Of a DNA stretch of 64,000 bases, positions 1 through 8,569 are shown piece by piece. The stretch's first letter is position 1. Each line of letters starts with the position of its first letter. The stretch is from positions 310,001 to 374,000 of the forward strand of contig NZ_CANMTH010000003.1 of the NCBI RefSeq assembly GCF_947500765.1. Direction: 5' to 3'. The DNA is from an uncultured Formosa sp. GTDB taxonomy: Bacteria > Bacteroidota > Bacteroidia > Flavobacteriales > Flavobacteriaceae. The notes under the pieces are model-generated. The model was not told the origin of the DNA. It worked only from the letters and a program-made list of their open reading frames with translations, and searched no databases. The position numbers were made by a program, and so were the translations under genes.

Positions 1-397
1 TTTCAAAATCATATATATAGTCTGCAATTTGAGTTATGGTTTCATCGGGATATGCTAAACCAGGCATTATACCGTAACGTTGTACAGCCCCATACATTAT
101 AGCATTATCTTGATTCGGATTTTTTATCCAATTTAACATTGCGGCTTTAAATGCTTCTTTAGTAGAATTATTCATTAAGTAACGCTTTTTAATTGCAATC
201 ATTGGAGGTGCGTTTCTATTATTTTCATCTGCAGTTGGACTATGGCAGATGTAACAATTCGTTTCCATTAATTTTTTACCAGGATGGTCTGTTTCTTCAA
301 TGTTTTGGCTCACTAAGTCTGTAGTGTTTTTCTTGTTAGAGAAGTTGCAACTCACTAAAAACGTAGTTAATACAAGTAATACTAGACTGTTTTTCAT
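1..397 (-). CDS. c-type cytochrome lipoprotein, truncated by window edge
   Basis: The start ATG and about 132 codons lie in the window and the C-terminus runs off the left edge. The N-terminus is a lipoprotein signal (MKNSLVLLVLTT then LVSC), so the mature protein is probably lipid-anchored. A CYICH motif (CxxCH) gives covalent heme c attachment, and a later GIMPGL segment supplies the likely methionine axial ligand. This is the layout of a small monoheme class I cytochrome c. The role is periplasmic or outer-membrane electron transfer; the partner cannot be seen here. Confidence 0.85.
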   Translation of the reverse strand, partial: MKNSLVLLVLTTFLVSCNFSNKKNTTDLVSQNIEETDHPGKKLMETNCYICHSPTADENNRNAPPMIAIKKRYLMNNSTKEAFKAAMLNWIKNPNQDNAIMYGAVQRYGIMPGLAYPDETITQIADYIYDFE

Positions 398-477
398 CTA
401 AAAATAAATTTATATGAATATACAATCATTAGTGCACAATTTTGGTAACTTATGTTACAGTACTAGTTTATAATATG

Positions 478-1269
478 CTAAAAATGTTTTTTCAGAATTA
501 TATCTGAAATGGCATCCCAAAGCGCAATTCTTTTTTCTAAGGCATGTTTAGCAATTGTTAGTGCTTCGTTCCATTTTTGGTCATCATTTTCACAAAGTTC
601 CGAAACCATTTTTAAAGATAATGGTCCATGTTCATCACCATCTAATTCTATGTGACGTTGTAAATAATACGTTAGTTTGTTATACGATTTGTTTTCAGAA
701 TCTGATTGTTTCAGAATTTCGATAAACATATCTGGAATAACATCTTCGCGTCCAAATGTAAATGCTGAAGCTACTAGATGTGGTTTATTAGTTGCGATTA
801 CAGAAAATGAAAATGTAACAAAATCTGCTACTCTTTTATCAATTTGTATCAGATTTAAAGCAGCATCAACAGAATTACCTAATTGGATATGCTTAATAAA
901 ATGGTGTATTTCGGTTGTATTTGCTTGTGTTTGAAGCATGGCTTCTAGATACATTTCGAAATGACTTTTGGGTTCACCTAATTCATTAATATCACTTTCT
1001 TCTCCAAGAACAATTTCATTTATAAATCTAGATAAAGACGCGTTCTTTGAAGGAACCCAAGGTGTGGTAATTGTTGTAAGTTGTATTTGTAATTGCTTTA
1101 AAAGAGACATAAAATCCCAAACAGCAAACACATGGTTTTCCATGAAAACTTTAATGTCGTCTATTGTTTTTAAACACGTATAAAGCTTGTGGTTTTTTAA
1201 TTGATTTCTTAAGTCAGAAATTTCATTCTCGATATGAGATATTTTATCGGAACTGTTTGTTTTAATCAT
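478..1269 (-). CDS. DUF3050 family protein (heme-oxygenase-like fold)
   Basis: The 263-residue protein carries the run [18 protein letters not shown] near residue 45 and a C-terminal [15 protein letters not shown] segment, both characteristic of the DUF3050 family. The histidine and acid residues in these helices are of the kind that bind a metal in heme-oxygenase-like proteins; a di-iron role is inference. The ATG at 1269 is preferred over a longer start at 1314, because family members begin with a short polar segment before the IENEI helix. No signal peptide is present, so it is cytoplasmic. It stands alone, with about 180 non-coding bases upstream. Confidence 0.8.
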   Translation of the reverse strand: MIKTNSSDKISHIENEISDLRNQLKNHKLYTCLKTIDDIKVFMENHVFAVWDFMSLLKQLQIQLTTITTPWVPSKNASLSRFINEIVLGEESDINELGEPKSHFEMYLEAMLQTQANTTEIHHFIKHIQLGNSVDAALNLIQIDKRVADFVTFSFSVIATNKPHLVASAFTFGREDVIPDMFIEILKQSDSENKSYNKLTYYLQRHIELDGDEHGPLSLKMVSELCENDDQKWNEALTIAKHALEKRIALWDAISDIILKKHF

Positions 1270-1448
1270 GCAAATTAGGGAGTTGATATTATTAATTTGC
1301 GTGTAAAAATACATTAACAGATTGAATTAACACAAGGCTAATTTTATTTTAAGAGTATCTGTTTTTAAATACTATTTAAAGGATACAATATGTTTTAAAT
1401 CAGATTGTTTATATAGTCTGAAACAGAGTAGAATAGAGCGTTTGTATT

Positions 1449-2414
1449 TTATAATTTATAAACATCATGCATTCTTGCTATTTTAAATCCTTTAGATATT
1501 ACGGTTTTAGTTGCAATACTTTCTGGGTTTAAAACAGGGTTTGTATGATTGAAATGAATAAAGATTATTTTGTTTTTTTCTTTTTCATCTAAATCTTTAA
1601 AGCGTTCAATACTCTCGATGATAAAAGGGTGCGGAATTTGAGAAATATCTCTATTATTCATTTCTAAACCACTATAAAAAGTGGCATCTACAAAGGCGTA
1701 ATCTACTTGTTTTATTTCTTCAATGACATCTTTATCCCATTTTCTCCATTTATCTATATCTGGAATAAAAAGTGCTGTTTTATTAGGCCCTTTTATTTTA
1801 TATCCCACTGTTTCAGAATATTCATCTCTATGCGGAACTAAAAAAGGAGTAACTTCTATTGATTCTGATAATTTAACAGGAGTTTCAGGTGCCATTTCAT
1901 TTAAAATTACATTTTCTCTAGACACAAGCTGACTCCAAGGACCGTTGTTAGTTAGATACTCTTTCATTCTTGGTAAAACATATACAGGAAGGCGTTTCGA
2001 ATCTATTGCTTCTTTTCCTAAATACATTAAACCTGTGTAATGTCCCATGTGAGCATGCGTTAAAAAGATACCGTCTGCTATTTCTTTTGCACTGTTTGGT
2101 TCATATTTAGTAAGCGACTTCATTTGTGTTACAATATCTGGTGTCGCATCAAATAAATATGTTTTATCGTTTTGAGAGTCAATTAATCCTAAAGAAGATA
2201 CTTGTCTGTTAATGTCTGGATTTTCAAAAAGCCCTTTACAACATGCTTTGGTACATCCCATTTGTGGAGATCCTGCATCCTGAACATTCCCTAAAATTAT
2301 GATGGAAGTGCTATTTATAATCGAATCTGTTTTTATTTCAGTTTCAGTATCTGAAGATTTTTTTTCGGAACAAGAAAATATAAATAATAAGCATAAGATG
2401 TAATATGTTTTCAT
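1449..2414 (-). CDS. PqqB-like MBL-fold metallo-hydrolase lipoprotein
   Basis: The 321-residue protein begins with a lipoprotein signal (LLFIFSCSEKK). Its mature part matches the PqqB-type metallo-beta-lactamase fold: LGNVQDAGSPQMGC at the first strand, the metal motif THAHMGHYTG, a later HRDEYSETVGY segment, and IPDIDKW. PqqB normally acts in the cytoplasm in pyrroloquinoline quinone synthesis. This one is exported and no other pqq gene is nearby, so it is probably a lipid-anchored hydrolase of unknown substrate rather than a PQQ enzyme. The CTKACCKG run is a further candidate metal or redox site. Confidence 0.8.
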   Translation of the reverse strand: MKTYYILCLLFIFSCSEKKSSDTETEIKTDSIINSTSIIILGNVQDAGSPQMGCTKACCKGLFENPDINRQVSSLGLIDSQNDKTYLFDATPDIVTQMKSLTKYEPNSAKEIADGIFLTHAHMGHYTGLMYLGKEAIDSKRLPVYVLPRMKEYLTNNGPWSQLVSRENVILNEMAPETPVKLSESIEVTPFLVPHRDEYSETVGYKIKGPNKTALFIPDIDKWRKWDKDVIEEIKQVDYAFVDATFYSGLEMNNRDISQIPHPFIIESIERFKDLDEKEKNKIIFIHFNHTNPVLNPESIATKTVISKGFKIARMHDVYKL

Positions 2415-2659
2415 CCTGTTTGTATAGGTTTGGTAATTTATTATGGGAGATAAAGATACTGTAAGTCGTAAAAATAATATTTTTTTATAAAACGTTGAAA
2501 ATCTTTATGTATTAATCTAATATATAAGATTTATTTCTTGTAAAACATCAATTTAAAAAGTTTACAAAAGTGTGAATATTATGATATTTTTTAATACAAA
2601 CTTCAGTTAAATAAAGAGACTAAAACAAAATATTCACATGTTTTCTTGATTTTAAAATA

Positions 2660-3424
2660 TTATTTTGTAATTACATATTGTGCTGTATCTACTCCTGTAT
2701 TTCCTGTTGTACTGTCGTATGCGTATATTAAAACATCATAACTTCCTGGTTTGTCAAGAGTTAAATTAGCTTCAAATATATTAGTAACAACAAAATTTAA
2801 TGGGACTTCTTTTAATAACGTATTATTCAATTTAATTAATGCTTTTACTTCAATGTGCTCAGAATTCCACATGCCATTTTTGTTTATTGGGCATCCACAC
2901 ATCATCACCACTTTTGCTTTTAGTTTAATAGGTTCTTTTTTTATGGTTGCTAAAGACAAAGTTAGACTAGGTGTTGGTTCTAAAATATCAAGAAGAAATC
3001 CTGGAATTTCAACAATAACACCTTCTCCAATAATATCTTTACCCGGAATTAACCACATATCTGTGCTGGCACTTACTCTTTCCTTTTCATTGTTTATAGT
3101 TGAGTACACTTCAATTGTTATAAAAGTAGGCTCATTAATATCTATACTAGCCATGAATTTGGCTGTTTTATCATCTGTAATACTCATACCTCTTTCTAAA
3201 GGTGTTTTCATGATTAGGCTAGTATCTCCAGTTAATCCTTCGGTTTTACCTTGCGCTAAAATTTCGTTAGTCATTTTATTTTTAATAATCACTTCAGCAC
3301 CACCTAATGATGATCCTATAAATTTTGCGTCTTTAGCTTTTGCTCGTACAATTATTTTGGTATCGGTTGCGAATGATGATACATTTAAAAGTAGAATTAA
3401 GATGAATGATAATGCGTATTTCAT
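2660..3424 (-). CDS. secreted beta-rich protein of unknown function
   Basis: The 254-residue protein starts with a clear type I signal peptide (residues 1-19, LLNVSSFAT). The rest is rich in alternating beta-strand patterns and contains two immunoglobulin-like stretches, the second ending near KPGSYDVLIYAYDS. A VVMMCGCPINKNGMW segment has a paired CGC cluster that could bind metal or form a disulfide. I do not recognise the family. It is followed on the same strand by another exported protein, after 70 bases of non-coding DNA from that gene's stop, but no shared operon signal is visible. Confidence 0.6.
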   Translation of the reverse strand: MKYALSFILILLLNVSSFATDTKIIVRAKAKDAKFIGSSLGGAEVIIKNKMTNEILAQGKTEGLTGDTSLIMKTPLERGMSITDDKTAKFMASIDINEPTFITIEVYSTINNEKERVSASTDMWLIPGKDIIGEGVIVEIPGFLLDILEPTPSLTLSLATIKKEPIKLKAKVVMMCGCPINKNGMWNSEHIEVKALIKLNNTLLKEVPLNFVVTNIFEANLTLDKPGSYDVLIYAYDSTTGNTGVDTAQYVITK

Positions 3425-3493
3425 GAGTGTTTTATTTTTTGTAATGTGTTAGCGAATCTAATTGATATAACCGAATAGATAAATTGTAATATT

Positions 3494-4120
3494 CTAGATA
3501 TGTTCTTTTTTACGTTGTTTTTTAGGTCTTAATATACCAAGCATTTGGCCTAACCCGATGCCAAAGTAGGATCTATCTTTATTAATTATTACCATAGGAG
3601 AAACTGTTAATCCGTAGAATCGTGATACGGGAAATTCTATTTTTGGGTTTATCACAAGACTCACTGTATTGTGTTTTCTATAATTCCAGGTATAATTTTC
3701 TGATAGAAAAGCGTCATTAGTTCGTTGCCAATTTTCAGGTTCTGTAATTATAGTATACCCAAGCCCCGCAGATAAGTTTAGTCTTATTGTGCCACTAGTA
3801 TTTAGTTTGTAAATTTTACCAACCCCGATTTGAATATTTTCAATTTGGTCATATGGATTTTCAAACCCAAACGAAAATATTCCATTTAATCCAGAACTAT
3901 AATCATCTGGTTGCGATTTAGGTGTTCTAATATTTCCTGAATATCCTAGTTTAAATGAATAGGTTTCTTTATAAACATAATTCAAATTTAAATCTGTACC
4001 AATATAATTTCCTAGATTAATTTCACCTGTAAAATAGATGGCATGATGTTCTGAAAATTGGGCTCTAGCATAAAAAAAGCACATACAGCTTAATAGTGTA
4101 ATAAATATGTGTTTTTTCAT
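3494..4120 (-). CDS. predicted outer-membrane beta-barrel protein
   Basis: The 208-residue protein has a signal peptide (MKKHIFITLLSCMCFFYARA) followed by amphipathic strands with alternating aromatic residues (YSFKLGYSGNIRT, IRLNLSAGLGYTI, YFGIGLGQMLG). This is typical of small flavobacterial outer-membrane beta-barrel proteins. The final residues (RPKKQRKKEHI) are strongly basic, which is unusual for a barrel end. The family and ligand are not recognised. Confidence 0.6.
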   Translation of the reverse strand: MKKHIFITLLSCMCFFYARAQFSEHHAIYFTGEINLGNYIGTDLNLNYVYKETYSFKLGYSGNIRTPKSQPDDYSSGLNGIFSFGFENPYDQIENIQIGVGKIYKLNTSGTIRLNLSAGLGYTIITEPENWQRTNDAFLSENYTWNYRKHNTVSLVINPKIEFPVSRFYGLTVSPMVIINKDRSYFGIGLGQMLGILRPKKQRKKEHI

Positions 4121-4231
4121 ATAGTGGTTGTATAAGCTTAAAAATTAGAGACGGTATAAATCGCTTATAAATATATAAAAACCATTGTATTGAAAATGTT
4201 ATTATATCCCGAAATATTTTAAATTATTACG

Positions 4232-5122
4232 TTAATGTACAATGTTATGTTTAATATAATGTTCTATAACCCATGCACAATTCTTGCGTCCATTTAAATT
4301 CCAATGCGAATCAAATCCATAGGTATGTGGTTTGTTTTGATGAATTATTTCTAAACAGGGTAATTTAATTGATGTTGCAATAATATCAGGACTTAGTTTA
4401 TCTTTTTCATAAATGAATACACAACTTTTATCAAATTCTTGTAAAGCAGTACTGTTTACATACTGTGTAATATTTGTGTTTTGATTATTTTTAGAGCAAC
4501 GGTAGCATGAAAAAATTTCTTTTAATTTTATATGAAGTCCATGATTAATATTGATATATCTAATACTTGACAAATGATTATATATTTTACGTATTATAGA
4601 ATTTTTAGGTATTTTGTTCCCTTTTTCCATAAAAAAAGCATCATATGCATCAAGATCTCGATCTGAAATTAATATAAAGGTATAATCATACCTGTTTTTT
4701 ATCCATTGCTTAAATATTAAGCTAAAATCTACAATATTACCTCCAGATTTACCGTATTCATGAACTTCGATTTCATCTCGAGTGTCTGCTTCAATAAGTC
4801 TACCAATTGAGTTTTCAACATCGGTATGAAAGCCTTCAATAAAAGAATCTCCAATTATAGCAATGTTTATTTTATTAGAATCTAGAACAGTATAATCTTT
4901 TAAACTATTAAATCCTTGATTGTTTATTTTATAATGACTCGCAATTTCACGCATACCACCTTTAACCCAAACACCTTCAGTATTAGGTTTTAAAAGCATA
5001 TTGTTATTTAAATTTGCTTCAGGAACGGTTTGTTCACTTAGGTCAAAAACACGTGTTGTAACTTCTAAAAGGATTATATATAACGAGAATGCTAATATGA
5101 TGTAAATTATAAATTTTTTCAT
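4232..5122 (-). CDS. SGNH-like hydrolase/acyltransferase partner of MBOAT
   Basis: The 296-residue protein has an N-terminal membrane anchor (MKKFIIYIILAFSLYIILLE), a GDSFIEGFHTD block near residue 90 carrying the candidate catalytic serine, and a C-terminal DSHWNLNGRK block carrying the Asp-x-His pair. This is the arrangement of SGNH/AlgJ-AlgX-like proteins that complete O-acylation of exported glycans. The ATG at 5122 is chosen because it overlaps the stop of the upstream MBOAT gene as TAATG, which implies translational coupling. A close paralogue sits at 17702-18649 in the same MBOAT-SGNH order. Confidence 0.8.
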   Translation of the reverse strand: MKKFIIYIILAFSLYIILLEVTTRVFDLSEQTVPEANLNNNMLLKPNTEGVWVKGGMREIASHYKINNQGFNSLKDYTVLDSNKINIAIIGDSFIEGFHTDVENSIGRLIEADTRDEIEVHEYGKSGGNIVDFSLIFKQWIKNRYDYTFILISDRDLDAYDAFFMEKGNKIPKNSIIRKIYNHLSSIRYININHGLHIKLKEIFSCYRCSKNNQNTNITQYVNSTALQEFDKSCVFIYEKDKLSPDIIATSIKLPCLEIIHQNKPHTYGFDSHWNLNGRKNCAWVIEHYIKHNIVH

Positions 5123-6573
5123 TAAAATTGAAAATATATAAAAGACAAGTTGGAGCAAATTTGGGCACTAAAAGTAATTATTAAAAATAATACAGCATCA
5201 ATAAATATCCCTTTAGTTCTGTTTTTAGAGTATAGAGATATTGTTTTTGTAGCTAATAAATATTCAACTAAAATAAAAACAGATAAAAATAAATATTCAA
5301 TTCCTAAAGGTTGATTGTCATATGGATTCAAATAATTAATACTCTCAAAGTTAAACAGTAATATCTTTTGTATAAATAGAATAGCAGTATCTATCGAATC
5401 TGCTCTAAAAAAAATCCAACAAAAAGACACTAAACAAAAAGTACATAGTATTCTAATTGAGTCTGATAATGAAGGAAGTTTAAATGCATTTAAAGAAATA
5501 TGGTCTTTAATTCTGTTCTTTTTTGTTGTTAATATAGCGGGTATAAATAGAAGCGCGTGTAGGCCACCCCAAGCTATAAAAGTCCAATTTGCACCATGCC
5601 AAAACCCCGAAACAAGAAAAACGATACAGACATTTATAATGGTTTTTAATTTAGAAACTCTAGAACCTCCAATAGGTATATATAAGTAATCTCTAAACCA
5701 GGTTGTTAAAGATATATGCCATTTTCTCCAAAATTCGCCTATACTTCTTGAAAAGTAAGGATATTTAAAATTGGTCATTAATTCAAAACCAAATAATTTA
5801 GCAACACCTCTGGCTATCATAGAATATCCGCTAAAGTCACAATAAATTTGGAACGAAAAAAAGAATGTACCTAAGAGTAATATAGATGACGGATATTGAG
5901 AAAAATTAGTAAATATATCGTTTACAGTTGGCGCTAAAGAATCTGCAATAACTACTTTTTTAATAAGTCCCCAAAGTATGAGTCTTATACCTTTAATAGC
6001 GTTTTCATTATTAAATATTCTTTTTTTTGTGAATTGTGGCAAAAGGTTACTTGCTCTTTCTATTGGCCCTGCTACAAGCTGCGGAAAGAAGCTTACAAAT
6101 GCTGAAAAAACAATTAGGTCTTTTGTAGGTTTTAGTTTTTTATGATATACATCTATTGTGTAACTTAATGTCTGAAACGTGTAAAAACTGATGCCAATTG
6201 GTAATATTATATTTAAATTATTTGTTTTAATATGCATTCCAAAATAAGAAAAAGCAGTAATAAAATTGTCTAGAAAGAAATTATAATATTTAAAGAATCC
6301 CAAACATCCAAGATTTACCAGAATACTTACCCATAATAATATTTTACGTTTAAGTTGCTTTTTTTCGTTTTCAAGTTTTAGTCCTATAGTATAGTCTACT
6401 AACGTACTAAAAATAATTAATGATAAAAATCTCCAATCCCACCACGCATAAAAAAAATAACTTATCACAACTATTAAAATATTTTGTAGTTTTAAGTTTT
6501 TGTGGAACACAAACCAATACATTAGGAAAACGATTGGCAAAAAAATAGCAAAGTCAATTGAGTTAAATAGCAT
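5122..6573 (-). CDS. MBOAT family O-acyltransferase (AlgI/DltB-like)
   Basis: The 483-residue polytopic membrane protein has the MBOAT signature: LPIGISFYTFQ, FFPQLVAGPIERA, a RKWHISLTTWFRDYLYIPIGG loop, and the invariant histidine in SGFWHGANWTF (His326). Family members such as AlgI and DltB move acyl groups across the inner membrane onto extracytoplasmic polymers. It is cotranscribed with the SGNH gene through a one-base overlap. It has the same length and block order as the MBOAT protein at 16246-17697. The substrate is not determinable; an exported polysaccharide is inferred. Confidence 0.9.
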   Translation of the reverse strand: MLFNSIDFAIFLPIVFLMYWFVFHKNLKLQNILIVVISYFFYAWWDWRFLSLIIFSTLVDYTIGLKLENEKKQLKRKILLWVSILVNLGCLGFFKYYNFFLDNFITAFSYFGMHIKTNNLNIILPIGISFYTFQTLSYTIDVYHKKLKPTKDLIVFSAFVSFFPQLVAGPIERASNLLPQFTKKRIFNNENAIKGIRLILWGLIKKVVIADSLAPTVNDIFTNFSQYPSSILLLGTFFFSFQIYCDFSGYSMIARGVAKLFGFELMTNFKYPYFSRSIGEFWRKWHISLTTWFRDYLYIPIGGSRVSKLKTIINVCIVFLVSGFWHGANWTFIAWGGLHALLFIPAILTTKKNRIKDHISLNAFKLPSLSDSIRILCTFCLVSFCWIFFRADSIDTAILFIQKILLFNFESINYLNPYDNQPLGIEYLFLSVFILVEYLLATKTISLYSKNRTKGIFIDAVLFLIITFSAQICSNLSFIYFQF

Positions 6574-6685
6574 TCTCTTTTATAAGCGGTATGTTGATTT
6601 TTCCGTTAGTCTAATTTGTTTAAGACACAAATTTTTAAAGTTTTGAAGATATATTCTCTACACTTGGTTAGGTATTTGTATGTTT

Positions 6686-7687
6686 TTATTCTTTCATAAA
6701 CTTAATTAAAGGGGTAATAAAACTATTGAATTTCTCGATATGGGGAAGATGACCTACATTTTCTATTTCTACCAATTGAGCATTTGGAATTGTTTTTTGT
6801 GTCTTTTTACCCAATTCGTTATATAATCCCATTGTTTTTCTTACCTCATTAGAAACTAATGGTTTTCCAAGTGCAGTTCTATCTCGTGTTCCAATAATTA
6901 AAAGGGTAGGAGCTGTAACGTTTTTAAACTCGTAAACTACGGGCTGGGTAAAAATCATATCCGAGGTTAATGCAGAATTCCAAGCAATTTTTTTATAATC
7001 AGAATTTAATGTCCAACCAGCTAATAAATTTACCCATTGGTCGTATTCTGGTTTCCAATTATTATCGTAATAGCTTACTAATTGATATTTTTTAATACTT
7101 TCATAATTACTTTTAAGTGCATTTTCGTACCACCATTCTACAGATTTATAAGGTACCTTAAGTTTCCAATCTTCTAAGCCAATCGGATTTTCTAAAATTA
7201 GTTTGTCTGTAGTTTCTGGATACATTAATGTAAAGCGAGTTGCAATCATACCACCCATAGAATGTCCTAAAATGGCTGTTTTACTAATTTTTAAGGTATC
7301 TAGAAGCGTCTTGGTATTTTGCGCAAGTTGCTGAAACGTATATTGAAAATGTTCTGGTTTTGATGATTTTCCAAATCCAATCTGATCAGGGACAATAACA
7401 CGGAATCCTTCTTTAGTTAAGGCTTCAATTGTTGTTTTCCAATAGGCACCATTAAAGTTTTTTCCATGAAATAATACAATGTTTTTTCCATTGTAATTTT
7501 CAGGTTTAACATCCATATAAGCCATTTTTAAATCTTGCTCTTGAATTTTTAATTCTAATATAGAGACAGGATAAGGATATTCATAATTCGCTAATTCTAG
7601 GTCTAACCAGTTTAAGTTATTTGTTTGTGCTACAGTGTTTTGTAGCGTAAATACTACCAGAAGTAGCATTAATACATGTCTTGTCAT
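6686..7687 (-). CDS. exported alpha/beta-fold hydrolase
   Basis: The 333-residue protein has an N-terminal signal peptide (MTRHVLMLLLVVFTLQNTVAQ) and a complete alpha/beta hydrolase domain: the oxyanion segment LFHGKNFNGAYW, the nucleophile elbow GHSMGGMIATR, an Asp after LLIIGTRDRTA, and the His in ENVGHLPHIE. It is probably a periplasmic esterase or lipase-like enzyme. It is transcribed away from the arsR operon, and the 424-base gap between them is AT-rich. Confidence 0.85.
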   Translation of the reverse strand: MTRHVLMLLLVVFTLQNTVAQTNNLNWLDLELANYEYPYPVSILELKIQEQDLKMAYMDVKPENYNGKNIVLFHGKNFNGAYWKTTIEALTKEGFRVIVPDQIGFGKSSKPEHFQYTFQQLAQNTKTLLDTLKISKTAILGHSMGGMIATRFTLMYPETTDKLILENPIGLEDWKLKVPYKSVEWWYENALKSNYESIKKYQLVSYYDNNWKPEYDQWVNLLAGWTLNSDYKKIAWNSALTSDMIFTQPVVYEFKNVTAPTLLIIGTRDRTALGKPLVSNEVRKTMGLYNELGKKTQKTIPNAQLVEIENVGHLPHIEKFNSFITPLIKFMKE

Positions 7688-8111
7688 TATTTTAAATTTT
7701 ATCGTGGCTATTGATATTTATATATCAATCTGTGGTTATTAAATACGTGATTTTACTAACGTTATATGAGCGTTTAGCTATGGGAAGAACTCATTTAATG
7801 TATATAAAAGTATAAAAATTTTACATACGCGATACGTTTGTAACTCTTAAAGTATATATAATTATATAAAATAGTATTGTAGGTATAGATTTTTAAGTAT
7901 TAAAAAGTCTATCTTTTTATAAAGATATAGATGCAGTAAATTATAAAAATTACATATTTAATTAAATGCAATAGTGAGTATATATTTTTTATAAAAAAGT
8001 TTGCGAGTTTAATTGAAAAAATTACTTTTACATTTCGTATGCACTATAATGCATATATTGTGTTTTTAAAACATATTTTTTTGACTTTTATAAAATAATA
8101 TCTTAGTACAA
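7688..8111. other. 424-base intergenic region between divergent genes
   Basis: This AT-rich stretch holds no convincing ORF. It contains a short perfect hairpin (7-bp arms TATCTTT/AAAGATA, 7910-7927) and the dyad described at 8038-8055. Otherwise I see no assignable element. Confidence 0.6.
8038..8055. promoter_or_regulatory. dyad TATGCA-N6-TGCATA, candidate ArsR operator
   Basis: A perfect 6-bp inverted repeat with a 6-bp spacer lies 56 bases before the arsR-family start. ArsR-type repressors commonly autoregulate through such dyads. A TACATTTC sequence at 8029-8036 just upstream resembles the Bacteroidota -7 element, so the dyad would sit close to the transcription start. Assignment to this regulator is inference. 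Confidence 0.45.
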
Positions 8112-8459
8112 ATGAAACCTAATTTACAACATAGCATTACCATTTTTAAAGCGTTATCTGAAATTACACGTCTTAAAATTATATGGTTATTAATTAATAT
8201 GGATTCTAAAATTTGTGTTTCTGAAATCATAGAAGTCTTAAACGAACCTCAGTATAATGTGTCACGCCACCTTAGAATACTTAGTAAAGCTGGTATTTTA
8301 GATGAAGTTAAAGAGGGGAAGTGGGTGTATTATTTTATTAAAACTACAGATAGTGAATTCATGCAACATATTAAAGAGGCAGTTAGCACAATTTCTGAAA
8401 AAGAGATGACTATTGAAATTCAACGTTGTAAACAAAGACTTTTAGAGCGAAAAAACTAA
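8112..8459 (+). CDS. ArsR/SmtB-family transcriptional regulator
   Basis: The 115-residue winged-helix protein has the ArsR layout: an N-terminal helix (ITIFKALSEITRLKIIWLL), the recognition helix region QYNVSRHLRILSKAGIL and the wing VKEGKWVYYFI. The metal-sensing alpha-3 motif of classic ArsR (ELCVCDL) is present only as KICVSEI, so a single cysteine remains. The sensing chemistry may therefore differ. It heads a plus-strand group with a permease and a DsrE-like protein, and probably represses it. Confidence 0.88.
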   Translation: MKPNLQHSITIFKALSEITRLKIIWLLINMDSKICVSEIIEVLNEPQYNVSRHLRILSKAGILDEVKEGKWVYYFIKTTDSEFMQHIKEAVSTISEKEMTIEIQRCKQRLLERKN

Positions 8460-8466
8460 TATTAAG

Positions 8467-8500
8467 ACCAATTGCATTATTAGTATGTATTGGTTTTTTT
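8467..8500 (+). terminator. possible weak terminator or attenuator after arsR
   Basis: ACCAAT and ATTGGT arms with a 16-base loop are followed by a run of T. The stem is short, so this may only attenuate transcription into the permease. Confidence 0.3.
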
Positions 8501-8508
8501 TACATTAT

Positions 8509-8534
8509 AACATATGTATTTTTAAGCATATGTT
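8509..8534. promoter_or_regulatory. perfect 8-bp inverted repeat before the permease
   Basis: AACATATG and CATATGTT are separated by 10 bases, 36 bases before the permease start. It is not followed by a T-run, so a protein-binding or leader-RNA role is more likely than termination. Confidence 0.4.
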
Positions 8535-8569
8535 AATATTTGAATTAATAATTATAACTTCTATTTAAA

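Noticed and set aside
1449..2414. PQQ biosynthesis locus
   Set aside because: Only a PqqB-like protein is present, exported, with no pqqA, C, D or E nearby.
2751..3452. 233-codon plus-strand frame opposite the secreted protein
   Set aside because: The opposing frame has a signal peptide and normal composition; this one is a hydrophobic mirror translation without recognisable motifs.
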